Shown in pieces: positions 36,385 through 45,685 of a DNA stretch of 64,000 nucleotides. The stretch's first letter is position 1, and each line of letters opens with the position of its first letter. The notes beneath the pieces were generated by a model. It worked only from the letters and a program-made list of their open reading frames with translations. It did no database searches and was not told where the DNA came from. The stretch lies in contig NZ_CP021913.1 in assembly GCF_002814095.1 (NCBI RefSeq), forward strand, positions 4,560,103-4,624,102, written 5' to 3'. This stretch comes from Sagittula sp. P11. GTDB lineage: Bacteria; Pseudomonadota; Alphaproteobacteria; Rhodobacterales; Rhodobacteraceae. The position numbers were made by a program, and so were the translations under genes.

Positions 36385-37500
36385 TCAGGAGATCAAGTCG
36401 CCACCTCCCTTGCCACGCTCTTCGTAATGTCGGCGCAGACGTTGCAGGGCGATGCGCAGGACGATCTTCCCCGAGCGTGCCGACCAGCCCAGTTGCTTCT
36501 CTGCTTTTTCAAGCCCTTCAAGGTAACAGCAGCACCGAAGCGCGACATCACCCAAGCCGGGGCCGAGGTCGCGCAGCGCCGCCTGAAGCCGCTCTTGCGC
36601 AGCCGAGGCACTCCCGCCCGCGTTCCCGGCGCGGGTCGAGACGCCGGGGGTCAGGAAATGATCCCAGTTCTGCGTCGTGCGCTGCCCCATCTGAGCCAGT
36701 TCGAAGTCTTCGCGCAGACGTTCCCCCGCCGCGATGAGCACATCGGTCAGGAAGGGCGTCCCGTCCTTGTCCCGCCGCCGCCCGAGGGTGGTCAGCGGGC
36801 TTTCGGCCAGGGAGAAGTGTCCCTTGCGCAGCCTCGGGTCGCGCTCGACTTCTTCCAAGGCGGCATCGGCGGCGCGCCCCGTCTCGAACCCGGCCTGAGC
36901 CTCGGCAAAGCCGCGCACCCGGTTCTCCTGTGCCGCAACCATGCGGTTCAGCGCCACCCGCCCCACCGAGGTGATCCGGTATTTGGAGATGCGCGCGGGG
37001 GCGTCGCATGTGATCCATTCCTTCAGGGCCATCGCCTGGGCAATGCCGACCTCGACGACGGCTGTGCGCGCACTGCCTCCGTCGCCGGTGTCGCGCACCA
37101 CCACGGCCTTTTCCATCTCGGCCGCAACGGCCAGCACGGCACCCGGCTCGCACAGGCGGCGCAGCACCCGCCGCGCCTCACGCGCAAGCGTCGTCTCGTC
37201 CGGTGGGACCGGAGTGTTGATGGCAGCAGTCATCGGTTCATCGTCCTTTCTGGTCAATGTAGCCGGCGCCCCCGTGCCGGCTGCCCCCATGGTGCATAAG
37301 GCTGCGTCGATCAAAGGGTCGTCCCGCAGCGTTTCGATCTTCCGGATCTGACGCAGGACGGTCGAAGCGTGGCATCCCGCCTGGCGCGCAAGTTCACGGA
37401 TCGACTGTCCACCCTCAACATGCGCCAGGTACATGAGCACTCGCTCGGGCATCCATGCGGGCATCGGGCCCGCGGCGTTGCAGGGTGGCGCGTCGATCAT
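36385..37500 (-). CDS. DUF6456 helix-turn-helix protein
   Basis: A 371-residue protein. The N-terminus (residues 10-55) holds a helix-turn-helix (SIRELARQAGCHASTVLRQI). The middle carries a second winged-helix-like region (KYRITSVGRVALNRM). The C-terminus matches the DUF6456 family found in Rhodobacteraceae, with GDVALRCCCYLEGLEKAEKQLGW. It is probably a DNA-binding regulator; target genes are unknown. It lies between the catalase and a DUF6477 gene. Confidence 0.75.
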   Translation of the reverse strand: MIDAPPCNAAGPMPAWMPERVLMYLAHVEGGQSIRELARQAGCHASTVLRQIRKIETLRDDPLIDAALCTMGAAGTGAPATLTRKDDEPMTAAINTPVPPDETTLAREARRVLRRLCEPGAVLAVAAEMEKAVVVRDTGDGGSARTAVVEVGIAQAMALKEWITCDAPARISKYRITSVGRVALNRMVAAQENRVRGFAEAQAGFETGRAADAALEEVERDPRLRKGHFSLAESPLTTLGRRRDKDGTPFLTDVLIAAGERLREDFELAQMGQRTTQNWDHFLTPGVSTRAGNAGGSASAAQERLQAALRDLGPGLGDVALRCCCYLEGLEKAEKQLGWSARSGKIVLRIALQRLRRHYEERGKGGGDLIS

Positions 37501-37744
37501 GCGTGACCTTTGCGTCGGAACGAGTTGTTCACAGGTTTATCCCCATTTGATCGATCGCAACCTTCGCGTGTGCCGGTTACTCTTTGGTTAACACACACGC
37601 TTCGGGACGATCCTTCCTAACAATAGATAATCATGGGTAAATCGCTCGTTCGCGACCGTACGGTGCCGCGCAACACCCTTCATGAGTGTGCTTCTGTTCC
37701 GCCGTCGGCCGAACCGTTTCGGTCTTGCACAGGAGGTTGGACAG

Positions 37745-38065
37745 ATGAAGGACGTGTTGGGAATGCTGAGCGATCTGCGCCGCCCGCGCCTGTTGATCCG
37801 CGCCGCCCGCATCGGCGCGCAGGAATACCGCAGGGTGCCCCACCTGCGTCGGGTTCTGGGATTTGCCGCCCTGCCCCGCTCGGGCGTGGCGCTGATGCGC
37901 CTGATGGAGATCGAGGCCGAGCTGGACGAACGGCGCAGGGGTGGCGATGCCGCCTACAGCGTCAGCCGCCATGTCGAGGTGCTGACCGCCATGATGGGAG
38001 AGGCCCGTCTTCTGCGGAGCGCCGCCGAACTGGTGGCGCCCGACGGACCGGCCGCGGCAAGCTGA
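37745..38065 (+). CDS. DUF6477 family protein
   Basis: A 106-residue basic protein beginning MKDVLGMLSDLRRPRLLIRA, with a helical, Arg-rich N-terminal half and no signal or membrane segment. It matches the short Rhodobacteraceae DUF6477 proteins of unknown function. The ribosome site AGGAGGT is ideal. Divergent from the DUF6456 regulator across a 244-bp gap, so the regulator might control it; that is inference. Confidence 0.7.
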   Translation: MKDVLGMLSDLRRPRLLIRAARIGAQEYRRVPHLRRVLGFAALPRSGVALMRLMEIEAELDERRRGGDAAYSVSRHVEVLTAMMGEARLLRSAAELVAPDGPAAAS

Positions 38066-38066
38066 A

Positions 38067-38099
38067 AGCGGCCCGCGGAACACAGGTTCCGGGGCCGCT
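38067..38099. terminator. bidirectional hairpin between DUF6477 and the MttB homologue
   Basis: AGCGGCCC/GGGCCGCT plus inner CGGAAC/GTTCCG with one bulged G and loop ACA. It sits between two convergent genes; there is no strong T-run. Confidence 0.55.
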
Positions 38100-38104
38100 C
38101 TGCC

Positions 38105-39652
38105 TCAGGTGAAGCTGTCGGTCATCGACGCCTTCTTGCGGGCGACATAATCGTTCAGCTGCTCCTCGATGGCGGGGTCCATCGCGGGTTTCTGGTAGGC
38201 GTCCAGCAGTTTCGCCATCCGGACCTGCGCCAGCGCCACGGTGTCCCGCGCACCATCCTCCGACCAGGTCTCATATGGTTTGTAATCAAGCACTTCCGAG
38301 CGCCAGAAGGCAGACTTGAAGTTCGCCTGCGTATGCGCGCAGCCAAGGTAGTGACCGCCCGGACCGACCTCGCGGATGGCATCCATCGCCTGCGCGTTCT
38401 CGTCGATTGAGACGCCCTTGGCCAGGTGGTGCAGCGTGCCGAGCTGGTCGGCGTCCATCACGAACTTCTCGAACGACGACACCAGTCCGCCCTCCAGCCA
38501 GCCGCAGGCGTGGAGCATGAAGTTGACGCCGGACAACAGCCCCATGTTGAGCGAGTTCGCGGTCTCGTAAGCTGCCTGCGCATCGGGCAGTTTCGATCCG
38601 CAGAACGATCCCGAAGATCGGTACGGAAGGCCCAGGCGACGCGCCAACTGGCCTGCGCCGTAGGTGATGTGCGCGGCCTCCGGCGTGCCGAAGGTGGGCG
38701 CGCCGGAGTTCATGTCGATGGAGGTCACGAAGGCCCCGAAGATCACCGGCGCGCCGGGACGGATCAACTGGCTGTAGGCCACCCCAGCCAGCACCTCTGC
38801 CAGCACCTGCGTCAGGGTGCCGGCCACGGAAACCGGCGCCATGGCACCGCCCACGATGAAGGGCGAAACGATGCAGGCCTGCCCGGCCGCGGCATAGGTC
38901 TCCAGCGCACCCATCATGACGTCATCGAAGGTCAGAGGCGAGTTGATGTTGACCAGGGAGGTCATCACCGTGTTCTCGGAAACAAACTGTTTCCCGAACA
39001 AAATCTCGCACATCTCGACGGAATCGGCGGCGCGCGACGGCTCCGTCACCGACCCCATGAAGGGTTTGTCGGACAGGGTCATATGCGCCAGCAGCATGTC
39101 GAGGTGGCGCTTGTTCACCGCGATGTCGGTCGGTTCGCACACCGTGCCGCCGGAATGGTGCAGCCATTTCGACATCTGACCCAACTTCACGAAGGTACGG
39201 AAGTCCTCGATCGTGGCATAGCGGCGGCCGCCGTCGAGGTCGCGCACGAAGGGCGGGCCGTAGACCGGGGCCAGCACGAGGTTGCGTCCGCCGATCTCCA
39301 CGTTGCGGTCGGGATTGCGCGCGTGCTGGGTGAACTGCGACGGCGCGGTGGCGCAGAGCGTGCGGGCCAGGCCACGCGGGATGCGGACCCGTTCGCCCTG
39401 CACGTCGGCGCCCGCCTCTTTCCAGCGCGCCAGAGCGCCGGGGTTGTTCACGAAGTTGACGCCGATCTCTTCCAGCACGGTCTCGGCGTTATGCTCGATG
39501 ATTTCCAGGGCCTCCTGGGTGAGGACCTCGAAGTTCGGAATGTTGCGTTCGATGAACCTCGCCGTCTCCACCGCGGTGGAGGTCCGCTCCGCCCGCCGTG
39601 CGGCCCCGCCGCCCGTACCGCGCGCACGTCTGCGTGCCGTCGCTTCTGCCAT
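38105..39652 (-). CDS. trimethylamine/betaine methyltransferase-family protein (MttB superfamily, non-pyrrolysine)
   Basis: A 515-residue soluble protein of the MttB family, which moves a methyl group from a quaternary or tertiary amine to a corrinoid protein. The frame has no internal TAG, so it is not a pyrrolysine enzyme and is closer to the glycine-betaine MtgB-type relatives. The N-terminus is unusually Arg/Gly-rich (ARRRARGTGGGAARRAER). Key family region LPYRSSGSFCGSKLPDAQAAYE is near residue 345. The matching corrinoid protein and a homocysteine methyltransferase are 5-7 kb away. Substrate not established. Confidence 0.85.
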   Translation of the reverse strand: MAEATARRRARGTGGGAARRAERTSTAVETARFIERNIPNFEVLTQEALEIIEHNAETVLEEIGVNFVNNPGALARWKEAGADVQGERVRIPRGLARTLCATAPSQFTQHARNPDRNVEIGGRNLVLAPVYGPPFVRDLDGGRRYATIEDFRTFVKLGQMSKWLHHSGGTVCEPTDIAVNKRHLDMLLAHMTLSDKPFMGSVTEPSRAADSVEMCEILFGKQFVSENTVMTSLVNINSPLTFDDVMMGALETYAAAGQACIVSPFIVGGAMAPVSVAGTLTQVLAEVLAGVAYSQLIRPGAPVIFGAFVTSIDMNSGAPTFGTPEAAHITYGAGQLARRLGLPYRSSGSFCGSKLPDAQAAYETANSLNMGLLSGVNFMLHACGWLEGGLVSSFEKFVMDADQLGTLHHLAKGVSIDENAQAMDAIREVGPGGHYLGCAHTQANFKSAFWRSEVLDYKPYETWSEDGARDTVALAQVRMAKLLDAYQKPAMDPAIEEQLNDYVARKKASMTDSFT

Positions 39653-40029
39653 GGATCCATCCTCGCATTTCTCGGGGCACGCCTGTCGCGCCCGGACCGA
39701 TTTCCGCCTGAATAGCCGCTCAAGCCCGCGGGGATTGGCGCGTTAGCGGCGCTTGGCGCGAAAATACGACATACCAGGCCATGCAGGCGACCTGCCGCCG
39801 CCTCAGAGGCGGATCGTTCGAATGCGTCCTGTCTTATCCCACAGGCTTTAGCAGGGGATTAAGGCGTTCAGCCCTGCCAGTCCCACGGCAGCAACAGTGC
39901 GCTGGCAATATCCATCGCATTTACCGGAATGCCTGTCGGCCTAAGAGAGATAGGCACATCCCTGCCCCACGGATCGTGGCGCGCGCTGGTCCGCCTTGCC
40001 GCGACACTGACCGCGCTGCCAGGCACACA
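39653..40029. other. 377-bp gap without a recognised gene
   Basis: It lies upstream of the MttB homologue and downstream of the Lin0512 pair, both on the minus strand, so it should hold the MttB promoter. It contains a chance match to the B12-box (CAGGCGACCTGCC near 39785) without the rest of a cobalamin riboswitch, and no good open frame or tRNA. Confidence 0.5.
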
Positions 40030-40326
40030 TCATGCGGCGTTGGTTGGAACAAAAAGCTCCAGCGCCACGGTCGCCACGAAACGCCCGCCCACCGACAATC
40101 CGCCTGTCCGGCAGGTCACCTCCGCGGATTGGCCCAGGACCGCGACCAGCGCGGGTTCCGAAACCCCTTCGGCCTCCGGAACGCCGACCGTGACGCGCAA
40201 CACACCGCCTTCGTGCGAAGCATGGACAACCGCCCGGCCCATCGCGTCGCGCAGACCTGCCTCCGCAGCCTCCTGCGCCGTCTCGCCCGTGCCCAGCCCC
40301 ATGCGAATGATCAGCCGCTCCATCAT
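40030..40326 (-). CDS. Lin0512-family protein, second of a tandem pair
   Basis: A 98-residue protein (MMERLIIRMGLGTGETAQEAAEAG). It shares the pattern of the Lin0512 family: a short N-terminal strand, helix TAQEAAEAGLRDAM and several later beta strands ending ALELFVP. Function unknown. The start overlaps the previous gene as ATGA, so the two are translationally coupled and may form a mixed oligomer. Confidence 0.75.
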   Translation of the reverse strand: MMERLIIRMGLGTGETAQEAAEAGLRDAMGRAVVHASHEGGVLRVTVGVPEAEGVSEPALVAVLGQSAEVTCRTGGLSVGGRFVATVALELFVPTNAA

Positions 40327-40661
40327 GCGTCCTCCCCGAAAGAGACGGTGATTGACACCGCCGCCATGACCAGAGCCTCACCTTCGCCGGACGGATGCGG
40401 CACCGAAAGGCCACCCTCGACCACCTCGATGTCCGGTGTGCCGTAAGGAAAGACCTCCCGCAGGGCCGCCACGTCGACGTCTTCCGGCACAGGCACTCCG
40501 ACCTTCACCGCCAGCCGCATCTCGGACTTGTCGCGGCCAAAGACCTCTGCCGCACGGATGGAGTTGCGCCACAGCGCATCGCGCAGCCCGCGCGCCGCCG
40601 CTTCCGTCTGATCGCCGCGTCTGAGCGAGGACCCCATCCCGTATTCCGTCAAAACCCGCAT
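40323..40661 (-). CDS. Lin0512-family protein, first of a tandem pair
   Basis: A 112-residue protein starting MRVLTEYGMGSSLRRGDQTE, with helix AAARGLRDALWRNSI and the same strand order as its partner. ATG 40661 follows GGGAGGCG. It is divergent from guaA across 52 bp, so the two share a compact promoter region. Function unknown. Confidence 0.75.
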   Translation of the reverse strand: MRVLTEYGMGSSLRRGDQTEAAARGLRDALWRNSIRAAEVFGRDKSEMRLAVKVGVPVPEDVDVAALREVFPYGTPDIEVVEGGLSVPHPSGEGEALVMAAVSITVSFGEDA

Positions 40662-40713
40662 CACGCCTCCCGAGCGATATTGAAACTTTCCCGGCCCCTG
40701 CGTACAGGAGCGC

Positions 40714-42285
40714 ATGACCCAAGCCCAGCATGACCGCCTCCTCATCATCGACTTCGGGTCCCAGGTGACGCAGCTCATCGCGCGCCGCCTGCGGGAGCTG
40801 AACGTCTATTGCGAAATCCACCCCTATCAGAACGTGAACGACGCGTTCCTGGCCGATTTCGCCCCCAAAGCCGTCATCTTCTCCGGCGGCCCCGATTCGG
40901 TGACCCGTGAGGGTTCGCCGCGTCCGCCGAAGACCGTCTACGACCTGGGCGTGCCGATCCTCGGCATCTGTTACGGGCAGCAGGTGATGATGCAGGACCT
41001 CGGCGGTCGCGTCGAAGCCGGGCAAAGCCACACCGCGGAATTCGGGCGCGCCTACGTCATGCCGACGGAGCGGACCACCGATTTCTTCAACGGCTGGTTC
41101 CTCGACGGTTCGGGCCGCGAGCAGGTTTGGATGTCGCACGGCGACCACGTGGCAGAGCTTGCCCCGGGGTTCGAGGTCTACGGCACCTCGACCGGCGCAC
41201 CCTTCGCCATGACCGCCGACCTCGACCGCCGGTTCTACGCCGTGCAGTTCCACCCCGAGGTGCACCACACACCGAACGGCAAGACGCTCTACGAGAACTT
41301 CGTGAAGCTTGCGGGCTTCACCGGCGACTGGACCATGTCCGCCTACCGCGAGGAGATGATCGCCAAGATCCGCGAACAGGTCGGCGACAAGCAGGTGATC
41401 TGCGCCCTCTCCGGCGGCGTCGACAGCTCCGTTACCGGCATCCTGCTGCATGAGGCGATCGGCGATCAGTTGACCTGCGTGTTCGTGGATCACGGTCTGC
41501 TGCGCCTGAACGAAGCGGAACAGGTCGTGCAGATGTTCCGCGACAACTACAATCTGAACCTGATCCATGCCGACGAGAGCGACCTGTTCCTCGGCGCGCT
41601 CGAAGGCGTCTCGGACCCCGAGATCAAGCGCAAGACCATCGGCAAGCTCTTCATCGACGTGTTCCAGAAATACGCCGACCAGATCGAGGGTGCTGAATTC
41701 CTCGCGCAGGGCACGCTTTATCCCGACGTGATTGAATCCGTTTCCTTTTCCGGCGGCCCGTCGGTCACGATCAAGTCGCACCACAATGTCGGTGGCCTGC
41801 CGGAAAAGATGGGCCTGAAACTGGTCGAACCGCTGCGCGAACTGTTCAAGGACGAGGTGCGCGCGCTGGGTCACGAACTGGGCCTGCCCGCCTCCTTCAT
41901 CGGCCGCCACCCCTTCCCCGGACCAGGCCTTGCGATCCGCTGCCCGGGCGAGATCACCCGCGACAAGCTGGACATCCTGCGCAAGGCGGATGCGGTCTAT
42001 ATCGACCAGATCCGCAAGCACGGTCTCTACGACGAGATCTGGCAGGCCTTCGCGGCAATCCTGCCGATGCGCACCGTGGGTGTCATGGGCGATGGCCGGA
42101 CCTACGACTATGCGCTGGCGCTGCGGGCCGTCACTTCCGTCGACGGCATGACCGCGGATTACTACCCGTTCAGCCACGAGTTCCTGGGCGAGACCTCGAC
42201 CCGGATCATCAACGAGGTGAAGGGCATCAACCGCGTGTTCTACGACACCACCTCGAAGCCGCCGGGCACGATCGAGCTGGAATGA
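40714..42285 (+). CDS. guaA: GMP synthase (glutamine-hydrolysing)
   Basis: A 523-residue enzyme. The N-terminal class I glutamine amidotransferase has the nucleophile Cys in ILGICYGQQ (about residue 89) and HPEVHHT. Then comes an ATP pyrophosphatase domain with PP-loop LSGGVDSSV and a C-terminal dimerisation domain ending [17 protein letters not shown] and KPPGTIELE. It converts XMP to GMP. It starts 28 bp upstream of nothing else on its strand; a lipoprotein gene follows. Confidence 0.97.
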   Translation: MTQAQHDRLLIIDFGSQVTQLIARRLRELNVYCEIHPYQNVNDAFLADFAPKAVIFSGGPDSVTREGSPRPPKTVYDLGVPILGICYGQQVMMQDLGGRVEAGQSHTAEFGRAYVMPTERTTDFFNGWFLDGSGREQVWMSHGDHVAELAPGFEVYGTSTGAPFAMTADLDRRFYAVQFHPEVHHTPNGKTLYENFVKLAGFTGDWTMSAYREEMIAKIREQVGDKQVICALSGGVDSSVTGILLHEAIGDQLTCVFVDHGLLRLNEAEQVVQMFRDNYNLNLIHADESDLFLGALEGVSDPEIKRKTIGKLFIDVFQKYADQIEGAEFLAQGTLYPDVIESVSFSGGPSVTIKSHHNVGGLPEKMGLKLVEPLRELFKDEVRALGHELGLPASFIGRHPFPGPGLAIRCPGEITRDKLDILRKADAVYIDQIRKHGLYDEIWQAFAAILPMRTVGVMGDGRTYDYALALRAVTSVDGMTADYYPFSHEFLGETSTRIINEVKGINRVFYDTTSKPPGTIELE

Positions 42286-42400
42286 ACCTATGCGGCACGC
42301 CATAGTGCCGCAAACGCCCAAGTCACCCTTGTATGTGACCCGAAACGCCGACACTCTTGCAGCAAACGCCGCCCCGGCGGCCTTTGCCAAAGATCTTTCG

Positions 42401-42793
42401 ATGACGTGTTCTGCTTTCAGGCTGTCTGCGCTGCTTCTTCCGCTTGCTCTGGCGGCATGCCGTGCCGACGTGGAGCACCTGCAATCCCTGATCCCGGCAG
42501 ACTTCACGGTGACCGAGACGCTGACATCCGAGGCCAAGCGCTTCAACTGCCAGCGCGCGACCTTCATCGCCAGCGCACCGGCGGGCGCCACCGAAGACTG
42601 GACGCGCCTTGGGCGGCTGTTCGACGCCAAGCTGTCCGCTTGCATCGACCTGGAGGAACAGTTGCGCTGGAAGCAGGCGATTGGTCGGCAAACCGCATGG
42701 TGGCGCGTGATCCAGACGCCGGAGCGCGCCCACCTCTGGTACGACAGTGAAAGTGGCCGCCTCCAGGTGCTGACGCTGCAACAGGACAGGTAG
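42401..42793 (+). CDS. small lipoprotein of unknown function
   Basis: A 130-residue protein with signal MTCSAFRLSALLLPLALAAC (lipobox LAAC) and a soluble mature part (RADVEHLQSLIPADFTVTE onwards) without a recognised domain. ATG 42401 is chosen because it puts the signal peptide first; the 37-codon in-frame extension is probably not translated. It lies seven bases before the DUF218 gene and is likely co-transcribed with it. Confidence 0.65.
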   Translation: MTCSAFRLSALLLPLALAACRADVEHLQSLIPADFTVTETLTSEAKRFNCQRATFIASAPAGATEDWTRLGRLFDAKLSACIDLEEQLRWKQAIGRQTAWWRVIQTPERAHLWYDSESGRLQVLTLQQDR

Positions 42794-42799
42794 CTCCAA

Positions 42800-43426
42800 A
42801 TGCGCACGGTTCTGCGCCTTGTCGTCAGCTATTTGGCGTTATGCGTCCTTCTCACGATGATCTCGCAATTCGCAATCCCAGCCTGCACATCGGTGTCCAA
42901 ACCGCGCGATGTCGCCATCGTGCTTGGCGGAGGCAGCGCGCCGGACAGGCTGACACCCGACACGGCCATGAGGGTCGCCACCGGCGTCCACTTGTATCGC
43001 GAAGGGATGGTAAAGAAGTTGCACATGACCTGCGGAAACACCTTGCCCGGCACCCGCCCCGGGCAAGTCATGGCCGAGGCGGCGATCCGCGCCGGTGTGC
43101 CGCCTTCCGCCGTGTCGTGGGAAGGTCAGTCCCTGTCGACATTGCAGAATGCGCTGTTTTCCCGTCCCGATCTGCCCGAAGGAGAGACCCGCATCGTCGT
43201 GACCGAGCCCTTCCATGCCCTGCGCGGCGCCGCCAGTCTTGCCTGGGCCGGACGTCCCGCAGCGGCCTGCACGACGCCCGAAACCAGTGGCAAGGCACCC
43301 CGCATGACAAAAGTCCTGCTGCGCGAGGTGGCTGCATGGGCGGTCAACCTCCCGCGCGCGCTTGCCTACTCTCTCGCCTCCGCTTTGGGGCTCGGCGCGG
43401 TTTTCCCGGATATCCTGCTGGCCTGA
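42800..43426 (+). CDS. YdcF/SanA-type DUF218 protein
   Basis: A 208-residue protein with an N-terminal membrane anchor (about residues 5-25) and the DUF218 motif DVAIVLGGGSAPDRL (residues 37-51), then VTEPFHALRGA. DUF218 proteins such as ElyC and SanA affect envelope integrity and polyprenyl-linked precursor use; the exact reaction is unsettled. It follows the small lipoprotein gene at six bases spacing. Confidence 0.8.
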   Translation: MRTVLRLVVSYLALCVLLTMISQFAIPACTSVSKPRDVAIVLGGGSAPDRLTPDTAMRVATGVHLYREGMVKKLHMTCGNTLPGTRPGQVMAEAAIRAGVPPSAVSWEGQSLSTLQNALFSRPDLPEGETRIVVTEPFHALRGAASLAWAGRPAAACTTPETSGKAPRMTKVLLREVAAWAVNLPRALAYSLASALGLGAVFPDILLA

Positions 43427-43535
43427 ACCGCCATGCCCTTTTGGTACAACCCTCATCAAGATGATGCAGATTATGAGTTTGCGTCATGCCAACAACTGTG
43501 AAACACGCGATGCCATCAGCGAAGGAGACCACAGC

Positions 43536-44552
43536 ATGAGCGACGCATTGACCAAGGCCCTGGCAGAGCGCGACTGGCTGCTGGCCGACGGCGCCACCGG
43601 AACGAATCTGTTCAACATGGGGCTGATGTCGGGCGATGCGCCGGAGTTCTGGAACGAGACGGAGCAGGACAAGATCCGCGCGCTCTACAAGGGCTCGGTG
43701 GATGCCGGGTCGGATCTCTTCCTGACGAACTCCTTCGGTGCCAACGCGTCGCGCCTGAAACTGCACGACGCCGGGCACCGCGCCTACGAGCTGTCGAAAC
43801 TGGCCGCCGAGCTGGGCCGCGAGGTGGCCGATGCCGCCGGTCGTCCGATCATCGTCGCGGGCTCCGTGGGCCCCACCGGCGAAATCATGGGCGCCGCAGG
43901 CAGCCTGTCCCACGAAAGCGCGGTGGAGATGTTCGAGGAAACCGCGCGCGGCCTGATGGACGGCGGCGCCGATGTGCTGTGGGTCGAGACGATCTCGGCC
44001 CCCGAGGAATTCCGCGCCGCGGCCGAGGCTTTCGGCAACGTCGGCGCCCCGTGGTGCGGCACCATGAGCTTCGACACCGCCGGGCGCACGATGATGGGCG
44101 TCACCTCGCAGGACATGGTGGCGCTGGTCGACAGCCTGCCCAACCCGCCCATCGCCTTCGGCGCGAACTGCGGCGTCGGCGCGTCGGACCTGATGCGCAC
44201 CGTGCTGGGTTTTGCCGCGACGGGGACCGATCGTCCGATCATCGCAAAGGGCAACGCCGGCATCCCGAAATACAGCGACGGCCATATCCACTACAACGGC
44301 ACGCCGGAACTGATGGCGGATTATGCTTGCCTGGCGCGTGACGCAGGCGCGCGCATCATCGGCGGCTGCTGCGGCACCATGCCCGTGCACCTGAAGGCGA
44401 TGCGCGAAGCGCTGGAAACCCGCGCACCGGGACCGCGACCGACGCTCGACGTCATCGCCGAGAAACTTGGCGGCTTCTCCTCCGCCTCTGACGGGACCGG
44501 CGACGACGAGGGCGCAGGCCGCGAACGCCGCGGGCGCCGCCGCAGGGGATGA
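43536..44552 (+). CDS. homocysteine S-methyltransferase domain protein (likely split-MetH subunit; often called betaine-homocysteine methyltransferase)
   Basis: A 338-residue zinc-type homocysteine methyltransferase: DGATGTN (19-23), and zinc ligands Cys212 in GANCGVG and Cys278/279 in GGCCGTMP. It corresponds to the first module of B12-dependent methionine synthase MetH. The B12-binding module is encoded separately 1.3 kb downstream, so the pair resembles the split MetH recalled from Phaeobacter; the pterin domain is not in this window. The C-terminus is oddly basic (GRERRGRRRRG). ATG 43536 follows GAAGGAG. Confidence 0.85.
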   Translation: MSDALTKALAERDWLLADGATGTNLFNMGLMSGDAPEFWNETEQDKIRALYKGSVDAGSDLFLTNSFGANASRLKLHDAGHRAYELSKLAAELGREVADAAGRPIIVAGSVGPTGEIMGAAGSLSHESAVEMFEETARGLMDGGADVLWVETISAPEEFRAAAEAFGNVGAPWCGTMSFDTAGRTMMGVTSQDMVALVDSLPNPPIAFGANCGVGASDLMRTVLGFAATGTDRPIIAKGNAGIPKYSDGHIHYNGTPELMADYACLARDAGARIIGGCCGTMPVHLKAMREALETRAPGPRPTLDVIAEKLGGFSSASDGTGDDEGAGRERRGRRRRG

Positions 44553-44599
44553 CCGGCCCGGCCCCGCATGCAGCGCAGACGCGCCGTCGTGCCTGCCGG

Positions 44600-45685
44600 T
44601 CAGAACAGGCTCATCTGGTCACCGGCTTTCGGAGGCACGCGGAAGAGGTCGCACCGCAGGTCGGGTTGCGGCTGGTCGAGGTTCAGGCGCCGGACAGCAC
44701 GCCGGAACCGCTGGGCCAGGAGGTCGGCATAAACGCCCTCCCCCTTCATCCGATGGAACCACTTCGAGGAATAGACCTCTCCGCCGTGCATGTCGCGCAG
44801 GTGGCCCATGATCCGCGCCGCGCGGTCCGGGTAGTGCGCCTCCAGCCACTCCTGCCAGAGTCCGGCGACCTCCCGCGGGAGGCGCAGCATGATATAACTT
44901 GCCGCACTGGCGCCTGCTTCAGCACCCGCGGCGAGGATCGCCTCAAGCTCCGGATCGGTCAGCGCCGGCACCATGGGCGAGGCCATGACCCGCACCGGCA
45001 CACCGGCGTCCACCAGCGCGCGGATGACGGCCAGCCTGCGCACGGGACGCGGGCAGCGCGGCTCCATCCGGCGGGACAGCGTGTCGTCGAGCGTCGTGAC
45101 GGAGATTCCCACGCGCGCCAACCCCTGGGCGGCCATGTCAGACAGGATGTCGAGATCGCGTTCGATCAGCGTGCCCTTCGTCACGATGGCCACCGGGTGC
45201 CGGAAGTCGCGCAGCACCTCGAGGCAGGCGCGCATGATCCCGCGATCCCGTTCAACCGGCTGGTAGGGATCGGTGTTCGTTCCGATGGCCAGCGGCGCGA
45301 CGCTGTAGCGGCGGGCGGACAATTCGCGGGCCAGCACCTCCGGCGCGTTCGGACGGGCCACCAGCCGTGTCTCGAAATCCAGCCCAGGCGACAGGCCGAG
45401 GTAGGCATGCGTCGGACGCGCGAAACAGTAGATGCACCCGTGTTCGCACCCGCGGTAGGGGTTCAGCGACCGGTCGAACGGCAGATCGGGCGAGCGCACG
45501 TAGTTCACCACAGAGCGCGCGCGTTCCTCGCGCACCTCTGTCACAAACGCCGGACGATCCTCGGGAATGTCCCATCCGTCATCCGTTTCGACCCGGTCGA
45601 AACGCTCGAACCGGCCGGTGTCACGGCTCAGTGCGCCGCGCGCCCGGCGCCGGTCATCCGGCAGAATGCGATGCTCATGATCCAT
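44600..45685 (-). CDS. PA0069-type radical SAM protein (SplB-like)
   Basis: A 361-residue protein with the radical SAM cluster CEHGCIYC (Cys80, 84, 87) and the SplB-like NPYRGCEHGC context. This PA0069 family resembles spore photoproduct lyase but its substrate is unknown in non-sporulating bacteria. It lies on the opposite strand between the homocysteine methyltransferase and corrinoid-protein genes. A role in that system is only suggested by position. Confidence 0.82.
   Translation of the reverse strand: MDHEHRILPDDRRRARGALSRDTGRFERFDRVETDDGWDIPEDRPAFVTEVREERARSVVNYVRSPDLPFDRSLNPYRGCEHGCIYCFARPTHAYLGLSPGLDFETRLVARPNAPEVLARELSARRYSVAPLAIGTNTDPYQPVERDRGIMRACLEVLRDFRHPVAIVTKGTLIERDLDILSDMAAQGLARVGISVTTLDDTLSRRMEPRCPRPVRRLAVIRALVDAGVPVRVMASPMVPALTDPELEAILAAGAEAGASAASYIMLRLPREVAGLWQEWLEAHYPDRAARIMGHLRDMHGGEVYSSKWFHRMKGEGVYADLLAQRFRRAVRRLNLDQPQPDLRCDLFRVPPKAGDQMSLF

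Noticed and set aside
39780..39800. B12-box-like string CAGGCGACCTGCC near the MttB homologue
   Set aside because: A cobalamin riboswitch needs further conserved blocks upstream and a gene downstream on the same strand. Neither is present on the plus strand, so this is likely chance.
39815..39835. GTTCGAAT, a tRNA T-loop-like string
   Set aside because: No acceptor, D-arm or anticodon arm could be paired around it on either strand.
43427..43535. Palindromes CATC-AA-GATG and ATGA-N7-TCAT before the homocysteine methyltransferase
   Set aside because: They are short and do not match a methionine-regulator site I know, so I do not call an operator.
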